DNA of 64,000 nt, taken from assembly GCA_021776655.1 (NCBI GenBank), contig JAJFFK010000012.1, positions 1 to 64,000 on the forward strand, in the 5' to 3' direction. This DNA comes from Henriciella sp. (GTDB lineage: Bacteria > Pseudomonadota > Alphaproteobacteria > Caulobacterales > Hyphomonadaceae). Made by a program: the position numbers and the translations under genes. The notes below the pieces were generated by a model. It saw nothing but the letters and a program-made list of their open reading frames with translations. It did not search any database and was not told the origin of the DNA. Positions 39,493 to 49,065 of the stretch are shown here, piece after piece (the first letter of the stretch is position 1; the number at the start of each line of letters is the position of its first letter).

Positions 39493-41013
39493 ATGAATTG
39501 GCACAGGTTATTTGGGGGAGCTGCGCTTGCAGCATTTGCGCTATTGTTTGGTTCTGGGGCAGCGTTGGCTGCGCCGGGCGACATCTTGTTGTCTGACAAT
39601 TTTGACGCCGGTGCCGGGTGCACAGCATTGGCCCCGACCTGGACGACGACCGATACCAATCTCAGCGGGATTGGCACGCACACGTCAAACTCTGGAAATT
39701 GTTCAATGTTCACACGCGGCAGCGCGGTCAGCATTACCGGCCCCGTGATTGACCTGTCAGCGACGATTGGCGCTGATCTGGACGGTTGGTGGCGTCAGGG
39801 TGCGGACTCGTTCAGTGAAGATGTCGATGCTGGCGAAGACCTGGTGCTTGAATTTAGCGACGCGTCGGGCTTCTGGATTGAGCTGATTACCTATCCTGGT
39901 TCAGAACCGCCAGGTACAATTCAATTGTTCAATCTTAGCTTGCCGTCAAATGCCTTTCACGCCAATTTTCAGCTACGCTTCCGGCAGGTTGGCGGCAGTG
40001 GTGGGCCGCCCGCTAATGGTGGCATCGGTTGGGATTACTGGCACATTGACGATATTGTCATCACCGAGACGGCATCCCTGCCGCCGCCGCCTGCGACCTC
40101 CAACCTTGCGGCCAATACGTGCGACGATTTCGAAAATGGCTTTGGCAATTGGACGACGACCAGTGCAACACGTTCCGGCATCAATGGCGCCACGTTCAAC
40201 TCGGCCAGCAATTCGCTCTTCCTGCGCCATGACACAGTGGCGACGACGTCCTTGCCGTTCAATTCTGGCGGGGTGAATGAGATCACTGTCTGGGTGCGGC
40301 GCGGCTCAGATGCATTCAGTGAAAACCCGGAAAGTGGCGAGAACCTGACGCTTGAATACTTGAATAGCAGCTCGGTCTGGGTTGGGTTGGAAACCTTTAA
40401 TGGCAATGGTGGACAGGGCCAGATCTTCAACCGCACCTATGCGCTGCCAGGCTCGGCGCAGCACACCAATTTCCGGGTTCGCTTCGCATATTCTTTTGGC
40501 AGCGGTGTCGACTTCGACTATTGGCATGTTGATGACATCTGCTTCAACGGCGCGGGGCCGGATTTTGCGGTGCAGAAAAGCGTCACGATTGAAGAAGACC
40601 CGATCAATGGCACGACCAATGCTTTAGGTATTCCCGGGGCTTGGGCGATCTATTCGATTACGGTGACCAATAATGGCGCGGGCAGTGTCGATGCCGGATC
40701 GATGCGGATTGGCGACCTGATCGATCCGCAAACAGTTTTGTTTACCGGCGATTTTGACGGGTTCGGGTCGCCGTTCCGATTTACCGATGGCACGGGTGTA
40801 AATTCGAGCGGTCTGTCGCTGGCCTATGGCGGGGTTGCCTCGACCAGTGACGGCGTGACGTTTAACAGTTCTGGCGGCACCAGCATTGTCCCGAATGGTG
40901 GGTTCGACCCGGCGGTGGCGAGCTTTGATCTGCAATTTACCGGCGCGATGAACGGCACAGGCAGCGGCGGCAACCCGGCATTTACAATTGAGTACCGGGT
41001 TCTGGTCGAGTAG
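39493..41013 (+). CDS. Secreted protein with duplicated MAM-like domain
   Basis: A 506-residue secreted protein with a signal peptide (residues 1-27, ending ALA-AP). Two related domains follow: about 30-195 (GWWRQGADSFSEDVDAGEDL to DYWHIDDIVI) and 205-355 (VWVRRGSDAFSENPESGENL to DYWHVDDICF). The C-terminal part resembles a DUF11/cell-surface domain (YSITVTNNGAGSVDAG). It looks like a surface adhesin or MshQ-like protein. The ATG at 39493 is chosen over a TTG at 39472 as it begins the signal peptide. Confidence 0.75.
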   Translation: MNWHRLFGGAALAAFALLFGSGAALAAPGDILLSDNFDAGAGCTALAPTWTTTDTNLSGIGTHTSNSGNCSMFTRGSAVSITGPVIDLSATIGADLDGWWRQGADSFSEDVDAGEDLVLEFSDASGFWIELITYPGSEPPGTIQLFNLSLPSNAFHANFQLRFRQVGGSGGPPANGGIGWDYWHIDDIVITETASLPPPPATSNLAANTCDDFENGFGNWTTTSATRSGINGATFNSASNSLFLRHDTVATTSLPFNSGGVNEITVWVRRGSDAFSENPESGENLTLEYLNSSSVWVGLETFNGNGGQGQIFNRTYALPGSAQHTNFRVRFAYSFGSGVDFDYWHVDDICFNGAGPDFAVQKSVTIEEDPINGTTNALGIPGAWAIYSITVTNNGAGSVDAGSMRIGDLIDPQTVLFTGDFDGFGSPFRFTDGTGVNSSGLSLAYGGVASTSDGVTFNSSGGTSIVPNGGFDPAVASFDLQFTGAMNGTGSGGNPAFTIEYRVLVE

Positions 41014-41014
41014 G

Positions 41015-41776
41015 TTACTCGACGACGCCGACAATTGGTCCCATGTCGAAGCCGGGATCATTGCGGTCAAGCCCGGGGGCATAGAGGCGGCTGACCTGAC
41101 CATCCAGAAAGAGCGCATTGCCAGCGTTCAGGGTGTCGCGAAACAGGGTCGCAAACTCGTAAAATGTTACCGTGCCTTCAGAGATCGCAAAATGAACCGT
41201 CAGGCCATCCGCCGACACGCCGACACCGTTGCGGCGTTTTCGCGAGGTTCCACTTGGGCTGAGTTGTGGGTGTAATGCGCCATCAATCACCAGCATTGGA
41301 CCTGATTGAGTGGCGTAGCGTGCAGGCATTTGGCGGCTGAGGAATATCTCGCTTTCTGTCACCCCGGCTCGATCGCTGGTCAGCCAGAACACCCCGTTTG
41401 GGCGCATATGAAAGTTGCCGGGACCGTCATTTATATTGACACTGGCCTGATCACCGGACGGGTCGCGGTAGAAACCAACCGGGCGTCGGTCTTCGTGATA
41501 CATGCCGCCATTCATCGCGAACACAAGCGTCTCGCCTTGCTCATCGAGTTCACGCGTGAGGATATCGAATTGCAAATAGGGTTCGCCCGCAGCATCACTG
41601 TGAAACAGGCGAATATCATCGCGCGCCGCGTTGAACGTACAGACAGTATAGGTATTGCCCGAATGCGGAACCGCACGACAAGGCTCGCTTTGAAGATGAT
41701 CAGCGCCGTTTGAGGATGGCGCATTGCAGGCGGTGAGCAAAGTCAGAGCGAGGCTGATGAGCAAGACTGCGCGCAC
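41015..41776 (-). CDS. Phosphodiester glycosidase-family (DUF2233) lipoprotein
   Basis: A 253-residue envelope protein with a lipobox (LLTAC, cysteine at 17). The fold family is NAGPA/DUF2233: AMNGGMYHED, the NGVFWL string, SGPMLVIDG and LFLDGQVSRLY are its core. The start GTG at 41776 is 5-6 bases after GGAGG. It stands tail to tail with the surface protein and head to head with the gene at 41918. Confidence 0.8.
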   Translation of the reverse strand: MRAVLLISLALTLLTACNAPSSNGADHLQSEPCRAVPHSGNTYTVCTFNAARDDIRLFHSDAAGEPYLQFDILTRELDEQGETLVFAMNGGMYHEDRRPVGFYRDPSGDQASVNINDGPGNFHMRPNGVFWLTSDRAGVTESEIFLSRQMPARYATQSGPMLVIDGALHPQLSPSGTSRKRRNGVGVSADGLTVHFAISEGTVTFYEFATLFRDTLNAGNALFLDGQVSRLYAPGLDRNDPGFDMGPIVGVVE

Positions 41777-41917
41777 ATGATCCTCCAAAATCTGATCGCT
41801 GCCAGCGGTAATTATGCGCTGGTTCTGTCAATCTTGGAAGTCTTTGCTGCGGCGATCAACGGAGTATTCATTCTAACCTGCCACAAGCAACGGGTAGAGG
41901 TGAGCGGAACCCAAAAC

Positions 41918-44161
41918 ATGAACGAAATTGCGAGTGTGCGTGCGGGCCGAGTGAACGGCTTGATTTCAAAACTGGGTGCCAGCCCATATGTCGCAACAGT
42001 CTTCCTGTCGGCAGCTCTGGTTTTCCTGGTGCAGCCAATGTTTGCCAAAATGGCAACCCCGCTATTGGGCGGCTCTCCCAGCGTTTGGAATGTTTCGCTG
42101 GTGTGTTTCCAGGCGGCGCTTCTGCTCGGCTATGCCTATGCCCATACGCTCAACCATTTTGTAAAATCAGTCCGCAAGCAAGTGGTGATCCATGGCAGCT
42201 TGTTACTGATCGCAGGCCTGGTTCTGCCATTTCAGCTGTCAGGCTTGATGGGCGATCCTGATCCGAGCCAGCCAACCTTGTGGCTGATCGGCGTGTTCGC
42301 CTTGTCGATTGCGCCGCCATTTGCAGTTATCTCAGCCTCTGCGCCGTTGATTCAGAGCTGGTATAGCCGTTCGGGCCGCGCGGATGCGCACGATCCCTAC
42401 CATCTGTACGGTGCCAGCAATATCGGCTCGCTGCTTGGGCTGGCCGCTTATCCATTGCTGCTCGAGCCATTGTTCCCGCTGGCCGTGCAGGGGCAAGCCT
42501 GGACGATGGGATATGGCGCATTGGCGCTGTTCTTGATGGCGTCTGGGCTGATTGCATCGACCGGATCGGCAAGCCATCAGGCCGCCCTGGTGACACGCGC
42601 GCCGTCCAAGCCGAACGTGTCCGTAGCCAGCAAGACCCTGTGGCAGCAGCGCCTGTGGTGGATCACTCTGGCCTTCATTCCTTCCAGCCTTCTGGTTGGT
42701 GTGACCACGCATATTGCCACTGATGTTGCCAGCGCGCCGTTCCTCTGGGCACCGCCACTGATGCTGTATATCGGCTCATTCATTATCGTGTTTGCAAAGC
42801 GCCCGCCGATCCGTCTGGACGCGTCTTTACGGTACCTGCCTTTGGCGGTTGCCGCAGCCATTCTGGCCCTGCCATCGATCTCAGGCGTGCCGCTGCTCCT
42901 GTCCTTCTTCCTGCATCTTGGCGTCTTGTTCATGGCGGCTCTGGCCTGCCACGGATTAATGGCCAAGGATCGGCCAGAGGCCTCCCGGCTGACCGAGTTC
43001 TATTTGCTGATGTCGCTCGGCGGTGTCCTTGGCGGCGCGTTCAATGCCTTGCTGGTGCCGTTTATCTTCAATGGCGTGACGGAATATCCGCTGATGCTGA
43101 TCGCCGTCTTGCTGGTGCGTCCAGAGGCGCGCTGGATGGGTGTCGGACGGACCCGTGTTTGGACGCTGGCGGCGATGACCGCTCTGGTGATAGCACTGGT
43201 GCTGCGCCTGACCATTGATGCTGATCTAGGGGTGCTGGCTTTTCGTGGCGTGTTGGCTTTGGCGGTTCTGGCAATTGTTCTGGGCCGGGAATGCCGCGCG
43301 GCACCGGCGATTGCCGCGGCCTGTGCCTGGGGTGTTGGTCTGGCGGCTAATCCGGTTGCAGGCGGCATTGCCGAGCGCGGGTTCTTCGGCGTGGTCAAAG
43401 TTGTCGAGAAAGGTGAGCACCGTCTGATGATGCATGGCACAACCCTGCATGGCGCACAGTATATTCGCGGCGTGGATCATTTGCGGCCGACAACTTATTA
43501 TGCCCCAGAGGCGCCTATCGGGCAGGTCTTTGCCGCCCATACTGCGCCGGGCCGGGTTGGTGTGATTGGTCTCGGCACCGGATCGGTGGCCTGCTATGCC
43601 CGCGAAGGGCAGCGTTATACCTATTACGAGATTGACCCATTGGTCGCGAAGTTTGCCAGTGATCCGGCCTATTTCAGCTATTTGTCATCGTGTACGCCAG
43701 AGGCAGATATTGTCCTCGGCGATGGCCGCTTGACCCTCGCAGCCGAACCGGCAGGTGATTTCGAGCTTCTGCTGATTGATGCCTTTTCGTCCGATTCCGT
43801 GCCAGCGCACCTGCTGACGCGCGAGGCGGTGGCACTTTATGTTTCACGTCTGTCAGACGACGGTGTTCTGGTCATGCATGTTTCGAACAAGCATATGAGC
43901 TTGCAGCATGTGGTCGCACGCATTGCCGGCGAGCTTGGCGTTCCGGCCCGGGCGCAGCTCTATTGGGCCGAGCCTGTAAATGGCGACAAGTTCCGCTCAC
44001 AGACAAGCCAGGTGATTGTTCTGGCCAAGACCGATGCCGCCTTGGCGCGGTTTGAGGGTGACGCGCGTTGGCAGGCCTTGATCTCAGACGGCAAACGTCC
44101 CTGGACCGACAATTATTCAAATGTCATCGGCGCGATTTGGGAAAAAATCCGCGAAGAGTAG
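41918..44161 (+). CDS. Membrane protein fused to spermidine-synthase-like domain
   Basis: A 747-residue protein. About ten to twelve hydrophobic segments occupy residues 20-460. A Rossmann methyltransferase-like spermidine synthase domain covers 520-747, with VIGLGTGSVACYA and YYEIDPLV as the SAM/dcSAM site and LLIDAFSSDSVP further on. Such fused proteins are common in proteobacteria and their product is uncertain. ATG 41918 is chosen as it places the N-terminus just before the first membrane segment; an ATG at 41777 would overlap the divergent gene. Confidence 0.82.
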   Translation: MNEIASVRAGRVNGLISKLGASPYVATVFLSAALVFLVQPMFAKMATPLLGGSPSVWNVSLVCFQAALLLGYAYAHTLNHFVKSVRKQVVIHGSLLLIAGLVLPFQLSGLMGDPDPSQPTLWLIGVFALSIAPPFAVISASAPLIQSWYSRSGRADAHDPYHLYGASNIGSLLGLAAYPLLLEPLFPLAVQGQAWTMGYGALALFLMASGLIASTGSASHQAALVTRAPSKPNVSVASKTLWQQRLWWITLAFIPSSLLVGVTTHIATDVASAPFLWAPPLMLYIGSFIIVFAKRPPIRLDASLRYLPLAVAAAILALPSISGVPLLLSFFLHLGVLFMAALACHGLMAKDRPEASRLTEFYLLMSLGGVLGGAFNALLVPFIFNGVTEYPLMLIAVLLVRPEARWMGVGRTRVWTLAAMTALVIALVLRLTIDADLGVLAFRGVLALAVLAIVLGRECRAAPAIAAACAWGVGLAANPVAGGIAERGFFGVVKVVEKGEHRLMMHGTTLHGAQYIRGVDHLRPTTYYAPEAPIGQVFAAHTAPGRVGVIGLGTGSVACYAREGQRYTYYEIDPLVAKFASDPAYFSYLSSCTPEADIVLGDGRLTLAAEPAGDFELLLIDAFSSDSVPAHLLTREAVALYVSRLSDDGVLVMHVSNKHMSLQHVVARIAGELGVPARAQLYWAEPVNGDKFRSQTSQVIVLAKTDAALARFEGDARWQALISDGKRPWTDNYSNVIGAIWEKIREE

Positions 44162-44172
44162 AGCCTGGGCCG

Positions 44173-46101
44173 TTAGCCCTTTGACGTCTTGGCAAGGTCA
44201 ATCCATTGTTTGACCTCATCTTCATCGACCGTGCTGTCCGAGCCCCACAGGACGCGTGACCCGCTCGGTGTTTCGAGGAAGCTGGTCGCCGCTTTCAGCA
44301 CCGATCGGGCCGAAGCATTGGCCAGATCCTTGGCGCTGCGGATACCAGCGCCGACCAGAATTTGGCTATCCAGAACGCGCAGGCCTGGCGCTTCGAGCAT
44401 CAGCCGGGTCTGGTCTTGCCAATCGGTCAATGTCGCGACGGTTATGTAGCGCACATTCAGGTCGGCAGCGGTCTCCTTGGCATCGGCCCGCAGCAAGTCG
44501 CCAATTGTCGTGATGCCAACATTCTTCAGGCGTTCGGCGGTTTTCGGACCGATCGATGGGGCGTCGACGACCGGCGACTCCAGGGTCAGGCGGTCCGTGC
44601 GATCAGCTTTTGAAGGTTTGCCTGATTTCGCTTTTTTGGATTTTGGTAAGGTTGTTTCTGTCGCGGCGACGTCTTCGACTGATTCAGCAGGCTCTGTTTC
44701 AGCTGCAATACTCTCAGGCTCATTATCTGTCGCAGGGGCGAGCGTGTCAGCCTGTGCTTCGAGGGCGGCGAGAACCTGCGCGGCGGGGGTCGGCGCATCG
44801 GCCTCTGGGGTCGTGGTATTTGACCCGGTCTCAGTTGCAGCTTGTGCGACAGGTTCAGGGCTGACCTCTGCCTCGATGGTTTCGCCTTGCGCGGTTTCAA
44901 TCTCCGGCTCAGGCACAACCAGCTTTACTGGCGACACATCGAAGACTTCCGGATCCGGGGTCGGCTTGGACGGCTCTGGTGTCTCTTCTTGTCTCTCTGG
45001 CGCAATGCCGGGGATTGCTTCAATCGTCTCGTCTATCTCTGGGGTCGGTGCAGGGATGATCTCAGCGGGGCTGAGATCGCCAACCGGAACCGGGACCAGT
45101 TTCAGCACATATTCAACCGGGTGCGGCGGTGCCTGCATTGGCACATGTTTCGCGCCGATGGGCCTTAGTGGCTGGGCATCCAGCTCTTGCAGAGATATCC
45201 GCAAGACTTGTTTGGCGTGCAGCTTGCGAATTTGTTTGTCGTCCGCCGGCAGCCTCTTGATGACTTTCCCGGTGGTCTGCAGCTCTTCATACATCGCTTC
45301 GACATTCCGCTGGTCGCGTTTGTCCTGCATCCGCTTGGTGATCTTGCGGATGGGAATATCAAGCGCAGCAAGATAACCGGGCAGATCAAGGTCGATCACG
45401 GGCGGCTCAACCTCGGCCTCGGCAAAGGCCCGCTCGAACAGGGTCGCAATGCCCGCAGTGGCATAGGCAACCAACTCGGCAATGATCTCGAGCAAGGTTT
45501 CGTCGAGCCCGGATGGCGGGTCTTTGACGCCTTTGTCGAGATCATAATGGTCGATGAAGGTCTGATAATGCGGGTTGGCGTGTTTTGCGCCCGCCAGCAC
45601 CATGTCAGCGACAAATCCGGTATCGCTACCAGCAGTGACCACGGGATAGCCCTTGGCGTCGATCATCGCCTTGATCGTGTCACGCGACTTGGCGATGCTC
45701 CATTCCAGGGCGCGGTGCATGGCCCCCTCTTCTTCGGTCTGGCCAGTGTGGAAGGGCTGGATCGGGTCGGCGTAATAATGGGTCATCACGCCGAGCGCAT
45801 AGACCGCGTCAGACCAGCGGTGATTACGCAAGGCTGCAACCGCTTTGCCATACCATTCCATCGCCGCATCGCGGGCACCGCCCCACTCGCCCTCTTCGAC
45901 GTGCAAGACGTGGTTCTTGAAGTCTTTGAAATCTTTGTCAGGTGCTTTGGCACCTTTCAGCAGGCTGTCATGATAGCGCAAAATCAGATTGTGCCAGAGG
46001 GCCGCATCCTTGCCTTTCAGGATTGAGAGGGCATCAATCGCGATGAAATGGTGGGTCGACCGACAACGATGGGCGATAATCACCAATTCTAGCAAAGTCA
46101 T
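44173..46101 (-). CDS. Zn-phospholipase-C-like/DUF4332 fusion protein
   Basis: A 642-residue protein with three parts. The N-terminal half (1-240) is a helical fold with H108-x3-D112 and H118 (HYYADPIQPFH), like zinc-dependent phospholipase C / S1-P1 nucleases. A linker at about 320-500 is rich in Pro, Glu, Ala and Thr. The last 135 residues match DUF4332 (IGPKTAERLKNVGITTIGDLL), a helix-hairpin-helix-type domain. There is no signal peptide, so it would act in the cytoplasm. The combination suggests a nuclease or DNA-associated hydrolase, but activity is not shown. Confidence 0.75.
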   Translation of the reverse strand: MTLLELVIIAHRCRSTHHFIAIDALSILKGKDAALWHNLILRYHDSLLKGAKAPDKDFKDFKNHVLHVEEGEWGGARDAAMEWYGKAVAALRNHRWSDAVYALGVMTHYYADPIQPFHTGQTEEEGAMHRALEWSIAKSRDTIKAMIDAKGYPVVTAGSDTGFVADMVLAGAKHANPHYQTFIDHYDLDKGVKDPPSGLDETLLEIIAELVAYATAGIATLFERAFAEAEVEPPVIDLDLPGYLAALDIPIRKITKRMQDKRDQRNVEAMYEELQTTGKVIKRLPADDKQIRKLHAKQVLRISLQELDAQPLRPIGAKHVPMQAPPHPVEYVLKLVPVPVGDLSPAEIIPAPTPEIDETIEAIPGIAPERQEETPEPSKPTPDPEVFDVSPVKLVVPEPEIETAQGETIEAEVSPEPVAQAATETGSNTTTPEADAPTPAAQVLAALEAQADTLAPATDNEPESIAAETEPAESVEDVAATETTLPKSKKAKSGKPSKADRTDRLTLESPVVDAPSIGPKTAERLKNVGITTIGDLLRADAKETAADLNVRYITVATLTDWQDQTRLMLEAPGLRVLDSQILVGAGIRSAKDLANASARSVLKAATSFLETPSGSRVLWGSDSTVDEDEVKQWIDLAKTSKG

Positions 46102-46261
46102 TGATTACCCCTAAAAGCCCAACTTGAATCACCAATCATAGGATGATTCGTTTTGAATGCGATTTTATAAGCCTGCCACTATCATATAGCAGGAATCGCC
46201 CGGCTTTGGCGAATTTTCCCAAGGTGTCGCGGTTAAAAGTATGGGCTGAGCAATCTTTGGC

Positions 46262-47137
46262 TCAGGCTTTTGGTTTAAGCGGGCGCATCAGGCCTTCCTG
46301 GGCGACGCTGGCGATGAGTTTGCCGTCGCGGGTAAACACCGAGCCGCGATTGAAGCTACGTGCGCCGCCTGAATAGGGGCTGTCCATGGTGTAGAGGTGC
46401 CAGTCGTCAAACCGCAGCGGGGCATGAAACCACATCGAATGGTCAAGGCTGGCGGCCATCAACTCGCCAGTCATCCACGAGATGCCATGCGGACGATTGC
46501 CGGTGCCAAGCAGTGACATGTCAGAGGCGTAGGCCATCAGGCAATGATGCAGCCACGGCGCCTCATCTATAGGCCGCGCGACCCGGAACCAGAGATGATG
46601 AGTGTTGCTGGCTTTGCCGGGCTTGAGTGGATCAAGCGGCTCAACTTCGCGAATCTCGATCGGGCGCGGGCGCAGGAAATGCTCGCGATGGCGCTGCGGC
46701 AAGCGTTCGGCAAACTTGGTCCGCCACTCAATCCGATCATCAAGCGCTTCGGGCATTGGCACATCCGGCATGTCGTGTTGATGATGCCAGCCATCTTCCT
46801 GTTTGTGAAATGAGGCGGCGAGGTTGAAGATCTGCTTGCCGTGCTGGATCGCGATGACCCGCCGTGTGGTGAAGCTGCCGCCATCACGCGCCCGGTCGAC
46901 CTCGTAGATGATTGGAATGCTAGGATCACCTGGGCGCATGAAATAGGCGTGCATGGAATGGCAGGTTCGCGTGTCCAGGTCGACTGTGCGGTAGGCAGCG
47001 ACCAGCGATTGCGCGATAACCTGACCGCCAAAGACGCGTTGATTGGTCTCATTCGCCGGGCTTTCGCCACGAAACAGGTCAACCTCCAGACGCTCAAGGT
47101 CCATAAGGTGCAACAGGTCGCCGACGGGATCGCTCAT
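46262..47137 (-). CDS. tesB: Acyl-CoA thioesterase II
   Basis: A 291-residue double hot-dog thioesterase that hydrolyses acyl-CoA to fatty acid and CoA. NQRVFGGQVIAQSLVAA and the catalytic region SLDHSMWFH near the C-terminus (Asp, with Thr/Gln partners in the fold) are clear. ATG 47137 has AGAGA 6 bases before it; an ATG at 47152 adds five residues. It is divergent from the acyl-CoA synthetase gene, so the pair works on opposite steps of fatty acyl-CoA metabolism. Confidence 0.92.
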   Translation of the reverse strand: MSDPVGDLLHLMDLERLEVDLFRGESPANETNQRVFGGQVIAQSLVAAYRTVDLDTRTCHSMHAYFMRPGDPSIPIIYEVDRARDGGSFTTRRVIAIQHGKQIFNLAASFHKQEDGWHHQHDMPDVPMPEALDDRIEWRTKFAERLPQRHREHFLRPRPIEIREVEPLDPLKPGKASNTHHLWFRVARPIDEAPWLHHCLMAYASDMSLLGTGNRPHGISWMTGELMAASLDHSMWFHAPLRFDDWHLYTMDSPYSGGARSFNRGSVFTRDGKLIASVAQEGLMRPLKPKA

Positions 47138-47262
47138 AAGGTCTCTTTCCATGTTCTCATGCCTGCCTTATCAGCCTTCTACACAGCTGCAAACGGCCAG
47201 AGGGGCACCACACCCGTGTCTGATATTATTCTTCAGCGCATAAATAGAAAAGTGAACCCAGC

Positions 47263-49065
47263 ATGAGTCTTCTGCGGTCTATCAAGCGTGAATATACCAC
47301 GATCAAAACCCTGAAAGGTTTGCTGAACTGGACCAAAGGTCTGGAGTCCGACGCCACGATTATCGTTGCTGATGATATCGAAGCCACAATTGATAAATAT
47401 GCGTCAAATGTCGCGATCCGGTTTGAAGGCGGATTGACGACGTTTGAGGAGCTGGATGCGCGCGCCAACAAGGTTGCCAATTGGGCGCTGGGAAAAGGCT
47501 TGAAGGCTGGCGACGCAGTGGCGCTATTCATGGAAAATCGTCCGGAATACATTTCGATCTGGTTTGGCCTGTCGAAAATTGGCGTGATTTCGGGGCTGAT
47601 CAATCACAATCTGAGCGACAAGACTTTGGCCCATTGCATCAATGTTGCGAACGCAAAAATGGTGATTACCGGCGCTGAACAGGATCAGGCAATGGCCAGT
47701 GTTGACGGCCAGCTGGAGGGCGCCCCCAAGGTCTGGACACTGGGCGGCGAGACATTGGGCGGCGAGACGGGCGGTGATTTGAAAACAGAGCTGATCGCGG
47801 TTTCGGACAAGCGCCCGGATCGGTCGCACAGGGCGCATCTGCGCGGCGGTGATGTTTGCATGTATGTCTACACGTCCGGCACGACCGGGATGCCGAAAGC
47901 GGCCAAACTGACACAAAGTCGGCTGCGCGGGATGATGCGGACATTTATCGCGCCGTGCGGTTTTTCGGCGCGAGACCGGATCTATGTCACGCTGCCGCTT
48001 TACCACAGCACAGGCGGGGTCTGCGCGGTTGGCATGGCCCTGATGACTGGCGGCAGCATGGTGCTGCGCCGCAAGTTCTCGGCCAGCCAGTTCTGGGATG
48101 ATGTCGCCGATCAAGGCGTCACCGTGATTACCTATATAGGTGAGCTCTGTCGTTATTTGCTGAACCAGCCTGTCCATCCCAAGGAGACCGCACACAAGAT
48201 CAAGGCTGGTTTTGGAAATGGCTTGCGCCCTGACATCTGGCAGCAATTTGTTGATCGGTTCCATGTTCCGAAACTGGTAGAGTTTTATGGCTCGACCGAG
48301 GGCAATGTCAGCTTCGTCAATGTTGATGGTACAATTGGCGCGGTGGGCCGCATGCCGTCCTATTTGAAAAATACGTTTGCGCACGTCGCCTTCGTCAAAT
48401 TCGATGTCGCCGAGGAAGCCCCGGTACGCAATGCGGCTGGATTTTGCATGCCCGCTGACTTGAATGAACCAGGTGAGGCATTGGGCAAGATGGGCGATGA
48501 GGCAGCCACTCGGTTTGAAGGCTATAATAACGCCGCTTCGACTGAGAAGAAAATCCTGCGCGATGTGTTCGAGACCGGAGATGCTTGGTTTAGAACCGGC
48601 GACTTGATGAAGAAGGACGCGCTTGGCTACATTTATTTCGTTGATCGGATTGGCGATACGTTCCGCTGGAAGGGCGAGAATGTCTCGACCAATGAAGTGG
48701 CAGAAATTGCCTCCAACGCACCCGGTATTGCGACCGCGAATGTCTACGGCGTCAGCGTGCCGGGCACGGATGGCCGCGCCGGCATGGCCGCGATCACGAC
48801 GCTGGGCGATGTTGACTATGATGGCCTGCATGCCTGGTTTGCCGAGCGCTTGCCGAAATATGCCATTCCGCTGTTCATTCGGGTGCAGAAAGAGGCTGAA
48901 ACGACCGGCACGTTCAAGTATCGCAAAGTTGATCTGGTCAAGGAAGGCTTCGACCCGCACGCTGTGAGCGAGCCGATCTGGTATTTTGATCCAGAGAGCG
49001 GCAAATATGAACCGCTAACGCCGGACGCCTATGAGACACTGAAATCCGGCGCGGTGCGGTTCTGA
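47263..49065 (+). CDS. Long-chain acyl-CoA synthetase (FATP type)
   Basis: A 600-residue AMP-forming ligase of the fatty-acid transport protein/very-long-chain acyl-CoA synthetase group. YVYTSGTTGMPKAAK is the AMP-binding signature; YGSTEGN and RTGDLMKKD follow, then DRIGDTFRWKGENVST near the C-terminus. It activates fatty acids to CoA esters. Its TGA overlaps the next ATG by one base. Confidence 0.9.
   Translation: MSLLRSIKREYTTIKTLKGLLNWTKGLESDATIIVADDIEATIDKYASNVAIRFEGGLTTFEELDARANKVANWALGKGLKAGDAVALFMENRPEYISIWFGLSKIGVISGLINHNLSDKTLAHCINVANAKMVITGAEQDQAMASVDGQLEGAPKVWTLGGETLGGETGGDLKTELIAVSDKRPDRSHRAHLRGGDVCMYVYTSGTTGMPKAAKLTQSRLRGMMRTFIAPCGFSARDRIYVTLPLYHSTGGVCAVGMALMTGGSMVLRRKFSASQFWDDVADQGVTVITYIGELCRYLLNQPVHPKETAHKIKAGFGNGLRPDIWQQFVDRFHVPKLVEFYGSTEGNVSFVNVDGTIGAVGRMPSYLKNTFAHVAFVKFDVAEEAPVRNAAGFCMPADLNEPGEALGKMGDEAATRFEGYNNAASTEKKILRDVFETGDAWFRTGDLMKKDALGYIYFVDRIGDTFRWKGENVSTNEVAEIASNAPGIATANVYGVSVPGTDGRAGMAAITTLGDVDYDGLHAWFAERLPKYAIPLFIRVQKEAETTGTFKYRKVDLVKEGFDPHAVSEPIWYFDPESGKYEPLTPDAYETLKSGAVRF

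Noticed and set aside
41777..41917. Upstream start for the membrane/spermidine-synthase-like gene at 41777
   Set aside because: It would overlap the start region of the divergent gene and adds a stretch that does not look like the family N-terminus; ATG 41918 fits better.
44477..45376. Ser/Gly-rich open frame opposite the linker of the fusion gene
   Set aside because: It mirrors the Pro/Glu/Ala-rich coding strand and has no motif.
47524..48960. 478-residue open frame opposite the acyl-CoA synthetase
   Set aside because: Antisense shadow; the plus strand has the AMP-binding signature.
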